A DNA stretch of 64,000 nt from contig NC_053139.1 of assembly GCF_016808335.1 (NCBI RefSeq), forward strand, positions 40,296,464 through 40,360,463. The letters run 5' to 3'. The notes under the pieces were generated by a model. The model did no database searches. It saw only the letters and a program-made list of their open reading frames with translations, and was not told the DNA's origin. The position numbers were made by a program, and so were the translations under genes. Positions 11,537 through 23,600 of the stretch are shown here, in pieces (position 1 is the stretch's first letter; each line of letters opens with the position of its first letter). Source of the DNA: Panicum virgatum. Taxonomy: Eukaryota; Streptophyta; Magnoliopsida; Poales; Poaceae.

Positions 11537-12835
11537 TTTTGTATTCTATCCTTGTGTCAAAATCACTGAATTAAAAAGACAATCACTACATTCATGTGTC
11601 TCAAGTAGTGCACAATGCTAGATGCTCTAGGTGGAAGTGTCTTGGATGTATATGCGTTGCCAAACAAGAGCAGAGCATGCTTCTTTGGGCAGGAGTTGAG
11701 GTAAACAGGTAAGATTGCTTGCGGATTAATTGTCCAACTAACATGGATAGCCTCAGATATATTACTGTGGTTGAGGAGTGACAACAGTTGGTGCCATGTT
11801 CTTTACAGGACAACCCAAGATCATGAGCTACAAGATTGATGAAAAGCAGGTGGTTGGCTCAATGCCATACCAAATTGCAGGAAAAAAAATACCACTTGGG
11901 ATACCAAATTACTCAACCCATTACCCATCACAATCCCTGCCCACTGACCAAAGTTGTTGGGATTCTTATATTGCTGTTCCAAAACCAAAGGCAACCATGA
12001 AGGCTCATTTGGGATTTAATGTTACCTTGAGAAGTCAACATTGCGGTAGGTGCCCCAAGTTATGTCCTCCCCAAAAGCAAAAAAAAAGATGACTACTGTA
12101 GCCTAAAGGGGCCAAGATGAAATGCAAGGCCAGTGAAGAGATCTAGAATACAATCATATCAGGCAGGGCATGCCTTATTGCCATGAACTCCCCTTACCCT
12201 TTTCGCAGTGCAAGACTTCCTCGAAGAAGCCAAACACGATTTACGCAAGAGTGGCGCAGCACAGACATTGCGAGATGAAGAAAGTGACCGCGAGTAAAAA
12301 AGGGCAGCCCTGTGCAGTCGTAGGGCCTGTGTGTTTTACCGTGTGTGTGAGAGACGGATGCTTTTATTGTGCTGGATCTCCGAGCAGTGCTGGGTGTCCA
12401 TCATCCATCATCATGAACAGCTGGGGAGGAGGGGGTAGGGAATCAAATGCGAGCAAGCAGAGTATTTCCATAAGTGGCCAATCCACGAGTACCTTGTAGG
12501 TCCTTGCTCCTCCTTTTCTTGCATCCACTGTTCTCTCCCCCCCCCCCCCATCCACTGTTCTCTCCCCCCCCCCCCCCCCCCCCCCCCCCCGTTTTTTTTA
12601 GAACGCGCCTGGGCGCGTGTTTCATGAGGAGAACTCTCTCTCTTCCCTTGAGGCGACTGGCAAGGTGTCGCTGCAGGCCAGCCCGAGTTTACTGCTCATC
12701 AATCAGACAATCACAGCCGGCGCCAACAGTCACTTCAATCCCATTTCAGTTGTGCCCGGGCTCAGATATTCGGAATAGAATGGTAAAAATCTCTGTCCCA
12801 TGAACTAGACGCTACTAGATCAAATCTCCCCTTTT
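11537..12835. other. Intergenic, no supported gene
   Basis: One 104-codon plus-strand frame starts at 11778 but matches nothing I recognise. Long C runs occur at about 12538-12549 and 12566-12590. No domains or splice structure are visible. Confidence 0.4.
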
Positions 12836-12851
12836 GAAAATGTGCAAGCAT

Positions 12852-13249
12852 TTCCGATGTTGAGGTTCGGTGCTCCTGATGTGCCGACTCGGTCAGGTTG
12901 GCACGCCTCTGCCCTTGGCGGTTTCGGTAGAGCAAGCGGTGGAGAATTTCTTTCGCGAACCTCCACCGCGCCATGTGGACGCACTGCATGACTTATTTCC
13001 GATGTTGAAGAACATGAGCAAAAGCTCTCCCTTCGTGGGATGGAGCGTTGACTGAGGGCTACGCTCAGAGCCAGTCGTTAGGTTGTGCGGAATGTGAGTA
13101 GTTTATGTTGGAGTTTATCTTTCGGGTTGTGTTCAGCTAGCTTGCCGGCTTGTGTCCATCTGGAGTCCGTTCCATCTGGGTTGTAACCGAATACTAATTT
13201 CTTCTTCATCTTAATACAATGATACGCTGCGCGCGTATTCGGAAAAAAA
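12852..13249 (+). mobile_element. 5'-truncated L1-type LINE insertion, 398 bp, with 16-bp target duplication
   Basis: A perfect direct repeat GAAAATGTGCAAGCAT flanks the insert at 12836-12851 and 13250-13265. The insert ends with cttaatacaatgatacgc, then a short A-rich tail, as in the 3' ends of grass L1-like LINEs that I recall. No reverse transcriptase remains, so this is a truncated non-autonomous copy. Confidence 0.85.
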
Positions 13250-13265
13250 GAAAATGTGCAAGCAT

Positions 13266-15042
13266 ACCAAGATCCAAGAAGAAATTTTGTCCAAATGGTT
13301 GTTCTCAAGTCATTTTCGGAAGGATTTCGTAGGATCCGCTGCTCCGCATCAGCTGCCTCGCGAGTCAGATCCAGGACTGGAACGTGGAGAGGGCCAGGGG
13401 GCCGGGGCGGGCAGCAACAGTTTGCCAGGCACTTAAGCCGGGGAGCAGCGCGCCTTTACGCGCCCCCCTGCCACGAGATGCGAGGATCGAATGAGGCGAA
13501 GGGAGGAGCTCCCGGGAAGTAGCCAATGCAATGCAACAGTACTGAAGAGACCCCCTCTCCTTTACCTGTGCCACCAAACCCGATGTGCCCACAGGGGTGC
13601 ATTCGGAACAAAGTTGAATTCGTGTACTATTTGATCTTGACAGTGATGGTACCTGATTCGGGAGATGCAGAGGCTGGTCCAAAGTCTCGAGTTAGGGACA
13701 ATGTGCAACTCCACAGAGCTTGCCAAACCTGAAACAGAAGAGAGATCTACAGGCCTGAGATGGCATCCATCAAGCATTTAAAATTGGTCGGTTCAAGTAC
13801 ATTGTGCAGGATTTAAATTAAGATCCGTTCGTTCCAGTTAACTGAACCAAATGTCAGCATGGATTGTTCAGTGAAGTTGTTTTAATGAGAAACAAAGTAA
13901 AGCACTCATGGTATGCAGAGCAAATCAATTATGAAATTCTCAAATTCGGATGCCGTCTGGACGACCAACGGCAGCACACAAGGAAAGGAAGACGCTGGTT
14001 AGATCCTTCGGCATTCCCCAGTGAAGAAACGAGCCCCCAAAACGTTCCCATCAAAAGCCCCAAAATATCGTGTGACTGGCCAGCATCGTTGCCTCCTGTG
14101 AATGTGATGGAGGTGACACCAAACGATAAGATTCAGAAGATGACACGCTCTGCCAGTTGCTACTCTAGTCTTCGATGTATACCCTTTTGATGAAAGGAGA
14201 CAGAGAGGAGAGCCTACTCATTATCAAAAAAAAAAAAAAATCAAACTGCGTTGGATCTTGGAAACCGGCATTTTCCGCTTTCCAGGGCAGCACTCATTGG
14301 AGTTCTCACGTGGTGTGTTGGTCTGCTGGACCAACCATCTTTCAGCAAAATAGTTCGAGGCCTGACGCGCATCTGCAGCCACCAGCATATGAGTACGATG
14401 TTTTGCGCCAAGGAGAAACAAATTGGTCACAGAAAACAGAGAAACTCCTTGAATGCCTTTGAAAATTGCTATTCGTGTGAGAAGGTTTGACTGGCCTGCA
14501 GTTGCCTACCACTTTCTGTTTGATATCTTCGCCATCGTCTGTCAGTCGAAGATCATGAGATATCAAGATTTCAGGGCGTTCACTGTCGTCCCCTACGTTC
14601 AGGCCACAACTGTGTCACTCTGCAAAACGTTGAATTGGATCTTAGTTGCACCTTCAATCCTACAGTGCTCATGGAAAAGCCAAGCATCTAGCTTAGTGTT
14701 GCTAATTTGCTACCATCCAGGACAGGAACTAGACATACATTCATAAAGATGATGCATGTAGCCATCAATATGCCTTGTGGAAAGTACCAGATGACACTGG
14801 ATCAGCACTATGCACTTTGAACCAGTTACAGAGGATAATAAGCATGCCAAATGGAAACAGGTGTTTTCAACTTTCTGAGGTCCTCCCTGTCGCGCAACCT
14901 CAGAATCCTACAGGGGCAGCAGCCAGGAAAAAAGTGACAAAGAGCACAATGAACAACAGTTAGGGGAGGACCAACAAGGACATGAGAGTATATTTCTTTT
15001 TTTCTTTCGAGGAACGGGAATATGTTTCCCATGTCCATGGAT
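13266..15042. other. Intergenic, no supported gene
   Basis: Many short frames exist in both strands but none shows a domain, codon bias or a consistent exon series. A non-coding transcript cannot be excluded. An A run is at 14227-14240. Confidence 0.4.
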
Positions 15043-15059
15043 GACAAGTGAATGTTTTT

Positions 15060-15145
15060 TTTCCGAAAGAAATACCTCAAGGGAGACTTCTGAAGTTTAA
15101 GGTGCCGCACCCAGGATTCGAACCCTGGGTGGGAGCCTCCCGGCC
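15060..15145 (-). mobile_element. Very short tRNA-derived SINE with 17-bp target duplication
   Basis: GACAAGTGAATGTTTTT occurs at 15043-15059 and again at 15146-15162. Between them lie 86 bp whose minus strand has the B-box GGTTCGAATCC inside a short inverted repeat (CCCAGG/CCTGGG) and ends toward the A-rich side. This looks like a complete but tiny SINE or a retroposed tRNA fragment. Confidence 0.75.
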
Positions 15146-15162
15146 GACAAGTGAATGTTTTT

Positions 15163-15910
15163 GCATCACCGTAGCAATATCGATCAACAAAAGTTACTAT
15201 TTTATCACTTAATCAACAAGAAACTCAAAAAATCCAAAACATGGAAGCATCAACCATCAGATTCAGTTATGTTCCTGTGCAGCAGAGTCAGCAGAGTTAA
15301 GGGCACAAGGCAAGGCCACAGAAGACTAGAAATCCAACTTCGGACTCCTCAAAAACAGCTAAGAAAAAAGAATCACAAAACAAGTGCCACAAAATTATAT
15401 ACTCAATACTCTGTTATTTTTCTGAAGGCTGGAGCGCATACATCTTTTTTTTTTCCAGAACTGCAAATTTCAAAGCCTGCATTTGTACCGAGTAGGAGTG
15501 TGGGACACAAGAGGCAGGTGCCGTACCTCACAGGCTCGGATCACCACCAATCTCGAAGACAGTATTCAAACACTATCTCATGGAACAGATCGTCCCCTGG
15601 AAACGCCAACTAGATCAAGAGCACGGATGATGTAGCGCTATATTAAACCCGTTAAACGAATACAGTCGAGAGCGGCATTTCATCGAATGGTTCGCGCACA
15701 ACCGGGGGCGATCAGGCAATGGAAGAGAAGGGTAACCTGCGGCCCTGCGCCAGAGGAAGGCGGCTCGAGCTCCACGCGACCCCACGGCTCCGGAGACGCC
15801 TCCACTGCCAGTACTCGCTACTCGGCCGTGGCCGAACTGAATATCGCCAGTCGATGCAGAATCGGTATGACTATGAGTGTAAAGATCTGGTTTAGAGTCT
15901 AAAAACTCTT
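15163..15910. other. Intergenic, possible leader of an unrecognised transcript
   Basis: A 152-codon plus-strand frame at 15155-15613 is Lys-rich and matches nothing known to me. The stretch 15660-15850 is GC-rich, like an exon or CpG-rich leader, but I cannot connect it to a gene. Confidence 0.35.
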
Positions 15911-15918
15911 GTAAGACC

Positions 15919-16819
15919 TATAGATGGTCATTCGAGCTGCCCGGCCCGGCCCTGGCACGGGCCCGTCCTAGCCCGCTCTTTACCGGGCCGTGCCTAGCCC
16001 GGCCTTATATCATAGCGGGCCGTGCCGTGCTCGCCACGGGCTTCCCCGACGGCCTAGGCACCAGTGGGCCTGTTTCGTGCCGGGCCGGCTCGAGAAAGCT
16101 CGGTACTACAGGAAAAGCCGGGCCGCCCGAAGGGGAGAGGTGGCAGCCGATGGGGTGGAGAGGAGGAGGCGGCGTCCCGGCGGGGCGGAGCTGAGGAGGC
16201 GGCGGCCGGCCGGCGGGGCGGAGTTGAGGCGGCGGCGTCCAGGCGGGGCGGAGATGAAGAGGCGGCGGCCGGCTGGCGGGACGGAGAGTAGGAGGCGGTG
16301 TCCCGGCGGGGGAGGAGATGAGGAGGCGGCGGCCGGCTGGCGGGGCGGAGACGAGGAGGCGGTGTCCGGCGGGGCGGGGCGGAGATGAGGAGGCCGTGTC
16401 CGGCTGGCGGGGTGGACTCGAGGACGAGGAGGCGGCAAGGCGGAGCGCGAGACGAGGCGGCGGTAGGGGCCTCAGGGGATAGGGTTGGGGGAGGTGGGCG
16501 ATGCGCCTGCGCGGCAGCGCGGCTGCTCGAGGAAGGGGGGCCGGGGGGCTGCGCGGACGGGGTAGGGTTTGGGGCGCCACATACGGGCTGTGGGCTGGGC
16601 TGGCTGTTGGAGTTAGTGGGCCGCCATTGGGCCGGCCTGCTAACTCCGTGCCGGGCCGTGCCAGTCCACGGGCGGGGGTGGCGGCCCAAGCCCCGGCACG
16701 GTTGACGGGCCGTGCCAGGACCGGGCACGGCGGGAAGCGAGCCGTGCCGTGTTTGGGCCGGGCCAAATTTGCCATGCTTTGGGCGGGCCAACGGGCTGCG
16801 GGTTGCATGGACAACTATA
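15919..16819. mobile_element. GC-rich non-autonomous hAT element, 901 bp, with 8-bp target duplication
   Basis: Termini are TATAGATGGTCAT on the left and, inverted, TATAGTTGTCCAT on the right. GTAAGACC is duplicated at 15911-15918 and 16820-16827. Subterminal blocks are dense in CCGGCCCGG/GGCACGG motifs. The interior has imperfect GGCGGCGGCC/GGCGGGGCGGAG tandem units that create long spurious frames on both strands. No transposase is seen. A relative lies at 60554. Confidence 0.92.
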
Positions 16820-17070
16820 GTAAGACCTCCTCCAACAATTCCAGCGATATCATTGGTTGTGATGGAGCTGACAGACAATAAAGAAACCAAAAATCCTTCT
16901 CTCCTCTCCTTGGTAATTGTAGTTCCGGCAGATACGCTCTCAATAGACTTTGATTAATGTGACAACACCTAGCGATGGGATAGCAGTTAGCGTAATCAAA
17001 TTTAGGTATTCTCTCTCCGCCACTTCATCAATAGCTGACGATATCACATCACCTTCCTTTGGAGCAGGCC

Positions 17071-17416
17071 TAAGAGCATCTCCAAGAGTTCTTGTATCTT
17101 GAGTGAGTTAGCTAAAAAAACATCCATCCAACAGAAATTCTATTTACCTCGTCTTCTATCCTCGTTTTCTATCCAGAGAGTGCCACTGTGCATCTTTGCC
17201 TAGCGCTGAACGCTAGCCATCCCTTTTTGGATTTTTGCAGAAGCTGTTGGATTTCATCCCTTTTTCGCTAGCCATTTCGTTTTACTCCCTCCGTTCCAAA
17301 TTATAAGTCATTCCAAGAATTCTTGGAATGACTTATAATTTGGAATGGAGAGAGTACATAATAGCTATATCAGAATTTTAGCTATTCATAAATACAAGAG
17401 GTCTTGGAGATACTTT
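17071..17416. mobile_element. MITE with ATCTCCAAGA-type TIR, carrying a nested Stowaway
   Basis: The left end taagagcatctccaagagtt and the inverted right end caaagtatctccaagacctc match with few differences, each followed by cttgtat. A Stowaway hairpin is inserted inside. The superfamily is uncertain (hAT or Mutator type). The TIR core resembles that of the larger element at 36381. Confidence 0.7.
17285..17354. mobile_element. 70-bp Stowaway hairpin, near-perfect palindrome
   Basis: CTCCCTCCGTTCCAAATTAT begins the left arm. The right arm is its inverted copy with only two mismatches over 35 nt, meeting at a central GAATTC. TA lies at both sides (17283-17284 and 17355-17356). Transcripts across it would fold into a stem like a small-RNA precursor. 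Confidence 0.88.
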
Positions 17417-17699
17417 GGCCGTAGATATTCAAAGTCTGGATTTTCCTTTATCTAAAAAATGAGTTTGAAGATGAGAAAGATAAAATGAAAATAAATCGCT
17501 TCTGACATGGGCACAAACCCAGAGCATAAAGCCATAACTGGGCCCAAGAGAAGCAAAGCCCAACGTTTCTTTCTTTGAGGAAAAACAAACCCACAAAGCC
17601 CAATGTGGTCTGCAGCTCTTCTATCAGAAAGACGACGCACACGTCACTACGTCAGGGGCTCAGGGGGAACCACCACCTGCGCTGCGACCGCCGCCCGCG

Positions 17700-20600
17700 A
17701 TGGAAGCCGGAGGCGGCGGAGCCGAGGAGGAAGAGCAGGTGATGAGCGAGGTGCACCTGGGCTGCCCGCCGCACTTCTCCGGCCTCCACGTCTCCCGCTT
17801 CAGCTTCTCCTCACGGCCCCTAGGTACCAGCAGCTCGCGCTCCTCGCGCGCACTAGAAAACGCCGCGTTATTGCCGCGGTGGATGTACACATGATATTTG
17901 ATGGGAACAAAAGTATAGATATACAAGTTTTTTATTGGTTTTATGATGATTGGCATGAAGAGATTTTTTTAAAAAAATTCAATTTAAGAAGGCACATGAA
18001 CTTCTAGAGTAGTAACCATAAATTGAATATATGGTTAGTCAGCTCTCTACTTGATAATATCGTAACATGCAACCGGCTGTTTGATTATGAGATAATGCAT
18101 ATGGATCAAGCTCAAACAACTACTTGCAACTTGTTTTGTTCAACTGATTCATATAATACTTATCTAATGCAATTTTAGTTTTTTAGTGCCCACAATATTA
18201 TCCTGTAGATGGATTGGGTATATGTAGCTGATGGCAGAAGAGTGTTCCTAAACAAAATTTAAAGAACTAAGAATGGTAGTCGACTTTCTGCTATTTGTTC
18301 GAGGCTAGAAAAGTGATAAAAACAGCTAATTGATCATATCTTGATAAATTTTAACAAAATGTAACCCTCTGGGGTGGATTGTTGGAGCAATAATGAACGC
18401 AAATTCTTGGTGGCCCGAGTGAGCGCGACCCTATCCCCGTCTCTTGTTTGGTCGCCGGCACCGAGGCCGTAGGTCTAATTCGGAGTCGTAGTAAATATAT
18501 GACTTAGTAATATTTGATTGATCACGATTAGGTACGTTCCATTTATTATGAAGGTTCATAAGGAATTCATAATAGAAGGGGCTTGGCCAGCCGCCAGCTG
18601 TTGGTCGCCAGATTGATGACCACGATTTGTAGTCAACTTACTGCTATTTGTTCGAGGCTAGAACAGTGCTAAAAACAGCTACTTTATCATATCTTAATAA
18701 ATTTTAACAAAATGTAACCCTTTGGGGTGGATCGTTGGAGCAATAATGAACGCAAAATTCTTGGTAGCCCAGGTCAGTGCGACCCTATCCCCATCCCTTG
18801 TTTGGTCGCCGGCGCCGAGATTTGTAGGTCTAACCTGGAGCGGTAGTAAATATCATGACTTAGCAATATTTGTTTGATCACAATTAGGTATATTCCATTT
18901 ATTATGGAGGCTACTAAGGAACTTATTATAGAATTGTTTCCAATAAAAATGGTTTGCCCTACATATCGAAACCAAAAATTAATTTTGCGGATAAATATAA
19001 TTTGGAATAATCCTGGTGGGAACCTCCAATGGCCTGCTTGCGGTAATATCTCTGATGTTAAGTATGTGCATTGGGAGCTAATCATCCGTAAACAACAACA
19101 TTTGTATTAATGATGCATGCTTACATGTTTTTAATAATTTTTGATTGAATCGTCAATTGATTTTAGATTTGCACATCAACCTTTGTAGCTCTTTGAACCA
19201 ACTGCAAGATATTTGAATTATTGTTGCCCATGGGAGCTGGAAGCCACGCACAAGTCCTGTGGTCCACTGAACATGGCCCACATCATCAGATTTTCGGAGT
19301 AAAAATCAGATTTTCAGAGTAAAAAATAGCCCGCATCTGGTTTCCTTTTTCCAGTCGCCTCCTAAACCATCCAGAGTCTGTTCTTATCCACCGCACCACA
19401 CTTTCTTTTCCCCATCTGCTCCCTCTAGCTTCCCATCGATCCAGAACTCAGGCTCCCATCGATCTGGTCGAGTCGGTGTGTTCCATGGCTGCAGGAGTCC
19501 GAGCCAAGTTCCATGGAGGCAGGGTTGCAGGGGGCACTGGGGTCCGACGATCCTGCGAGCAGATCCGTGGAGGACGGAAGCCAGGAGGCCGCGGCGGCGG
19601 CAATGTCGGGCGGATTCCATTCTGGCCATCGCTCGCTACTTCTCCTTCCAACAAATGATCCGACAGCCGCTGCGTCCCCACAGGCGCGGGCCGGCATCCG
19701 GCGCGGGAGCGCGTTCTCCTTCCCTTTCCCACTATTCTGTTTTTGTCTGGCCCAGTTCGCATGTGGTTTATTTTTTTGGCCTAGTTTGTTGCTGCCGGCG
19801 TGGCCCGTTATGTGTGTCATTAGTTCATTTTTTACAACCCAGATTTTTGGGATATTAGAAATTGGAAATATGTGGGGTCCACAAATATCTAGCTCTCCAA
19901 ACCACAGACAGGGACGGCGGTGGATTTTTGAAATCTGTGCCTTCTTTTCCCTCTCTCTCATCTGGCCTTTTCATTTTCCCTCTCATCTCATCTGGCCTTT
20001 TCGTCTCCCTCTCTCCTTCACGAGTTATGGTGTTCTGGAATTTTTTTAGGTTCGACTCCATGACTATATACTTTTGTATAATGGGTTTTTACTATATACT
20101 AAGGATGACCTGCTATACTGATTAGGGTCAGTCACGTAATACTGGCATTCTCGTCCTAACTGGTTAGGGTCAGTCACGTCATACTGTCACACTCGGCCCA
20201 ACGAGTTAGGATGCTCTGGATTTTTATGGGTTCTACTCCATGACCATATACTTTTGTATAATGGGTTTTAACTATATACTAATAGTGACATGCTATACTG
20301 ATTAGGGTCAGTCACGTAGTACTGCCATTCTCGTCCTAACTGGTTAGGGTCAGTCACGTAATACTGCCATTCTCGTCCTAACTGGTTAGGGTCAGTCACG
20401 TCATACTGTCATACTCGGCCCAACGAGTTAGAGTGCTCTGGATTTTTAAGGGTTCTACTCCATGACCATATACTTTTTGTATAATGGGTTTTAACTATAT
20501 ACTAATAGTGACATGCTATACTGATTAGGGTCAGTCACGTAGTACTGCCATTCTCGTCCTAACTGGTTAGGGTCAGTCACGTAATACTGTCATTCTCGTC

Positions 20601-23600
20601 CTAACTGATTAGGGTCAGTTACGCCATACTGTCATACTCGACCCAACGAGTTAGGGTACTCTGGATTTTTAAGGGTTCTACTCCATGACCCATATACTTT
20701 TGTATAATGGGTTTTTTCTATATACTAAGGATGACCTGCCATACTGATTAGGGTCAGTCACGTAATACTGGCATTCTCGTCCTAACTGGTTAGGGTCAGT
20801 CACGCCATATTGTCATACTCGGCCCAACGAGTTAGGACCTGTGTGGGGAGTGGTTGGTGCAGATACACCTGGATCTTTTCTCCCATTAACTGTTTTAGGA
20901 ATGTGATGGATCTATTTTTTTCCCAAAACGCAAATTATATGCTATTTTGTTACACCAAAAAATGCAAAATTTATTATTTATTCATACAAATTATAACGAC
21001 TAAATTTTTTGAAAATAAATATATCTCATTTAAAGATTTACACCTAAGTTCATAAAAATTGGTCACATAACTTATACATATAGCACAAATCCACTAACGT
21101 TTTACCATCGTATATATAAACAAGTTATTTACCTAAGTTGTTTGCCTTATTTTTTGCAAAGTTTTCTTATTCAAACTTTTTTACTGTAAAAACTTGCGTA
21201 CCTAATTTTCGCTTTTTACAAAATAGTTATACACATAAGTTTTGTAATTACTTTGTAAAAACTTGCGTACCTATTTTTCTCTACGCACTTATATATCATA
21301 ATGCTATGTCAGCCAGCAAGTTGTTTCAATATCATCAGTGTTATCGTTTTATATATTAAACTTATGCAAAAAGGATGTAATAACTTATCCAGAAAGAAAA
21401 ATTTTGTATATAACTTTTATTCCAACATATTTAGATATATAACTTTATGCTAGATACGCAGAACAGTGAATGATTGATATAAAAAATTGTATGCACAACT
21501 TTTTTCTTATAACCCACATTAACTTTTGCTAGTGCATATAAAAAAAGAAATTTATGTATATAACTTTTTTTTCGAACATATTTAGATATATAACTTATGC
21601 TAGATACGCAGAACAGCGAACGATTAATATAAAAATTTGTATACATAACTTTTTGTTATAACCCATATTTTACCTTTTGCAGTGCATCCATGAAAAAAAT
21701 AGAAACTTATGTATATAACTTTTTGTTCGAACATATTTAGATATATAACTTATGCTACATACGTAGAACAATGAATGATTTATATAAAAATTTGTCTACC
21801 CAACTTTTTCGTATAACCTATATATGTAACTTTCTACTGCATCTTGGAAAAATGGAAAATAACGTTTTTACTAAAATTATTGTTTTTCTTATTTTTCTAA
21901 AAATAATTTTTCGGTTTGAATCTAACTTTTATTTCACTTCCCCTACCCGAAATACTACTCCCTCTTTCCCACGTTCCCGAAAAAAATTATGCGACCTGAA
22001 AGATAATTGTGCTCACGGCCCAACAAAGAGAAGGACTCGCGCAGTGAAAGGAGAAGGAAAATGGCGTGGGCGCTTGCGGCTAGTCCGAAAAGGGAAAGGG
22101 AATTGAGTGGATGCCCAAAATAGAATATGTTAGGATGTCCGATCGTGTGCTAGCTTTCCTGCTGGCACGCGTGCGCGAACTAGCATTGCCCCAATGTCGG
22201 CGGGGGCGGCAGTACGAAGCTGGGCGCGCGCGGAGATCGGATCGAGCGATGAGATGATTGGATTGTTGTGCGCGGCCACCGAATCGGACGCGGTGGCTTG
22301 GGCATCAACAACCAAGGCCATGTTTATGTCCCAGACTCAGTCATCTTCTTCTCTCTTTCTTCTCTCACAACGTCGGCCGGCAAAACGTCGAGGCCCCTTC
22401 CTCCTTCCCTCTCCCTTGGTGTAGTCTGCAGCAGTGGTGATCGGCAGCCTCCGTCTCAGCCTCGGCGCCGCCTTGGCCTTCATCTCTGCTAGCACCCTTG
22501 GTGGCCGGGGTTGGAGCTCGCGCGAGCCCAGCCTGCGCCAGGGTTGGAGCTCACTCACACCGCCCTGTGGGGCCATACCGTGGTGGCTAGAGTTTGCCTG
22601 TGACGAGCCCGCTCTGCCGACGTTGTACTTCGTCTGATCTGGGGCGGCCTCGCCGGATGCCGGGCGAGGGCCTCTCTGTGGGCCGGCGCAACCCCACTGC
22701 CCGAGCCCGCAATCTGCGTCGCCTCCGGCCTCAAGGGTGGGGATCCTGGTGGCCGCCGGCTCCATCCCCGGGCGGGCGTGGGCGCGAGGAGCAGCACGGC
22801 CCCAGTCGCTGGCAGACTCGAGGGAGAAGCACGCGGCCGCTGTCCTCTTGTCCGCGTGCGCGAGGAGTGTCGGCCCGGCGCTACGAGGAGCCGGCGTGGG
22901 GTGGCCTCGGCCAGCGGGCAGTGGCCGCGAGCGGCGCTGCGAGGAGCCGGCACAGGGTGGCCTCGGCCAGCGGGTAGCGGCCGCGAGGAGCTGGCCGTGG
23001 GGAGGAGGGGCTTGGCCAGCCGCCGGCTGTTGGTCGCCAGATCGACGGCCCCGATTTTTCTAGATGACGTGGCATGATGTGGTGCCTTCTTTTGATCCGT
23101 GAATGGTATATTGAGATTTCGCCGTACACCTTCCCTGCAGCGCCTCGTGGTGCCAGACGAGGTGAGATTGTTGGGACACGGCGTGATTTGTACCGCCCTG
23201 AACTTTGATTCGGTGTTGTCAGGTCCATCTGTGGACGACGGCGGCGATGGCAGCGGCGGGAGCTCGCTGATCGCGGCGCCGAGCGGTTCCTGTAACTGTA
23301 AGTGAGGGGTTCTGTAGTCTGTGAGAGTGGATGTTTCATTGCGGTGGTTCGTGGCGTCGTAGAGGTTTGATGTGGTGTATATGTATTCGAATTTCTTCTT
23401 GTGGTGATATAAGGTGGTTTGCCTTATTCTGTTGCCGTGGATGAGGATGGGGATCTCGTTCTTGACCGGAGGAGAAGAAACAAATATGGTACATAAATTT
23501 CTGATTTCTACACAATGTGTTGATGTGATTGGCGTGCTGCTCATTTAAGCTTTTTTGGACTGCAGCTAGAAGTGACTACCATCTGCTCACCATTCAGCAT

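Noticed and set aside
11778..12092. 104-codon plus-strand frame
   Set aside because: Reads like a protein in composition but has no known match, no conserved motif and no neighbouring exons.
15155..15613. 152-codon plus-strand frame
   Set aside because: No motif, simple Lys/Gln/Ser composition, no splice context; coding status is unsupported.
16005..16890. Pro/Arg-rich frames of 269 and 278 codons on the minus strand
   Set aside because: They lie inside a hAT element with TIRs and target duplication and arise from GC triplet repeats.
22555..23544. 329-codon minus-strand frame
   Set aside because: Low-complexity Ala/Arg/Pro product from GC-rich DNA, overlapping exon 2 of the METTL22-like gene on the other strand.
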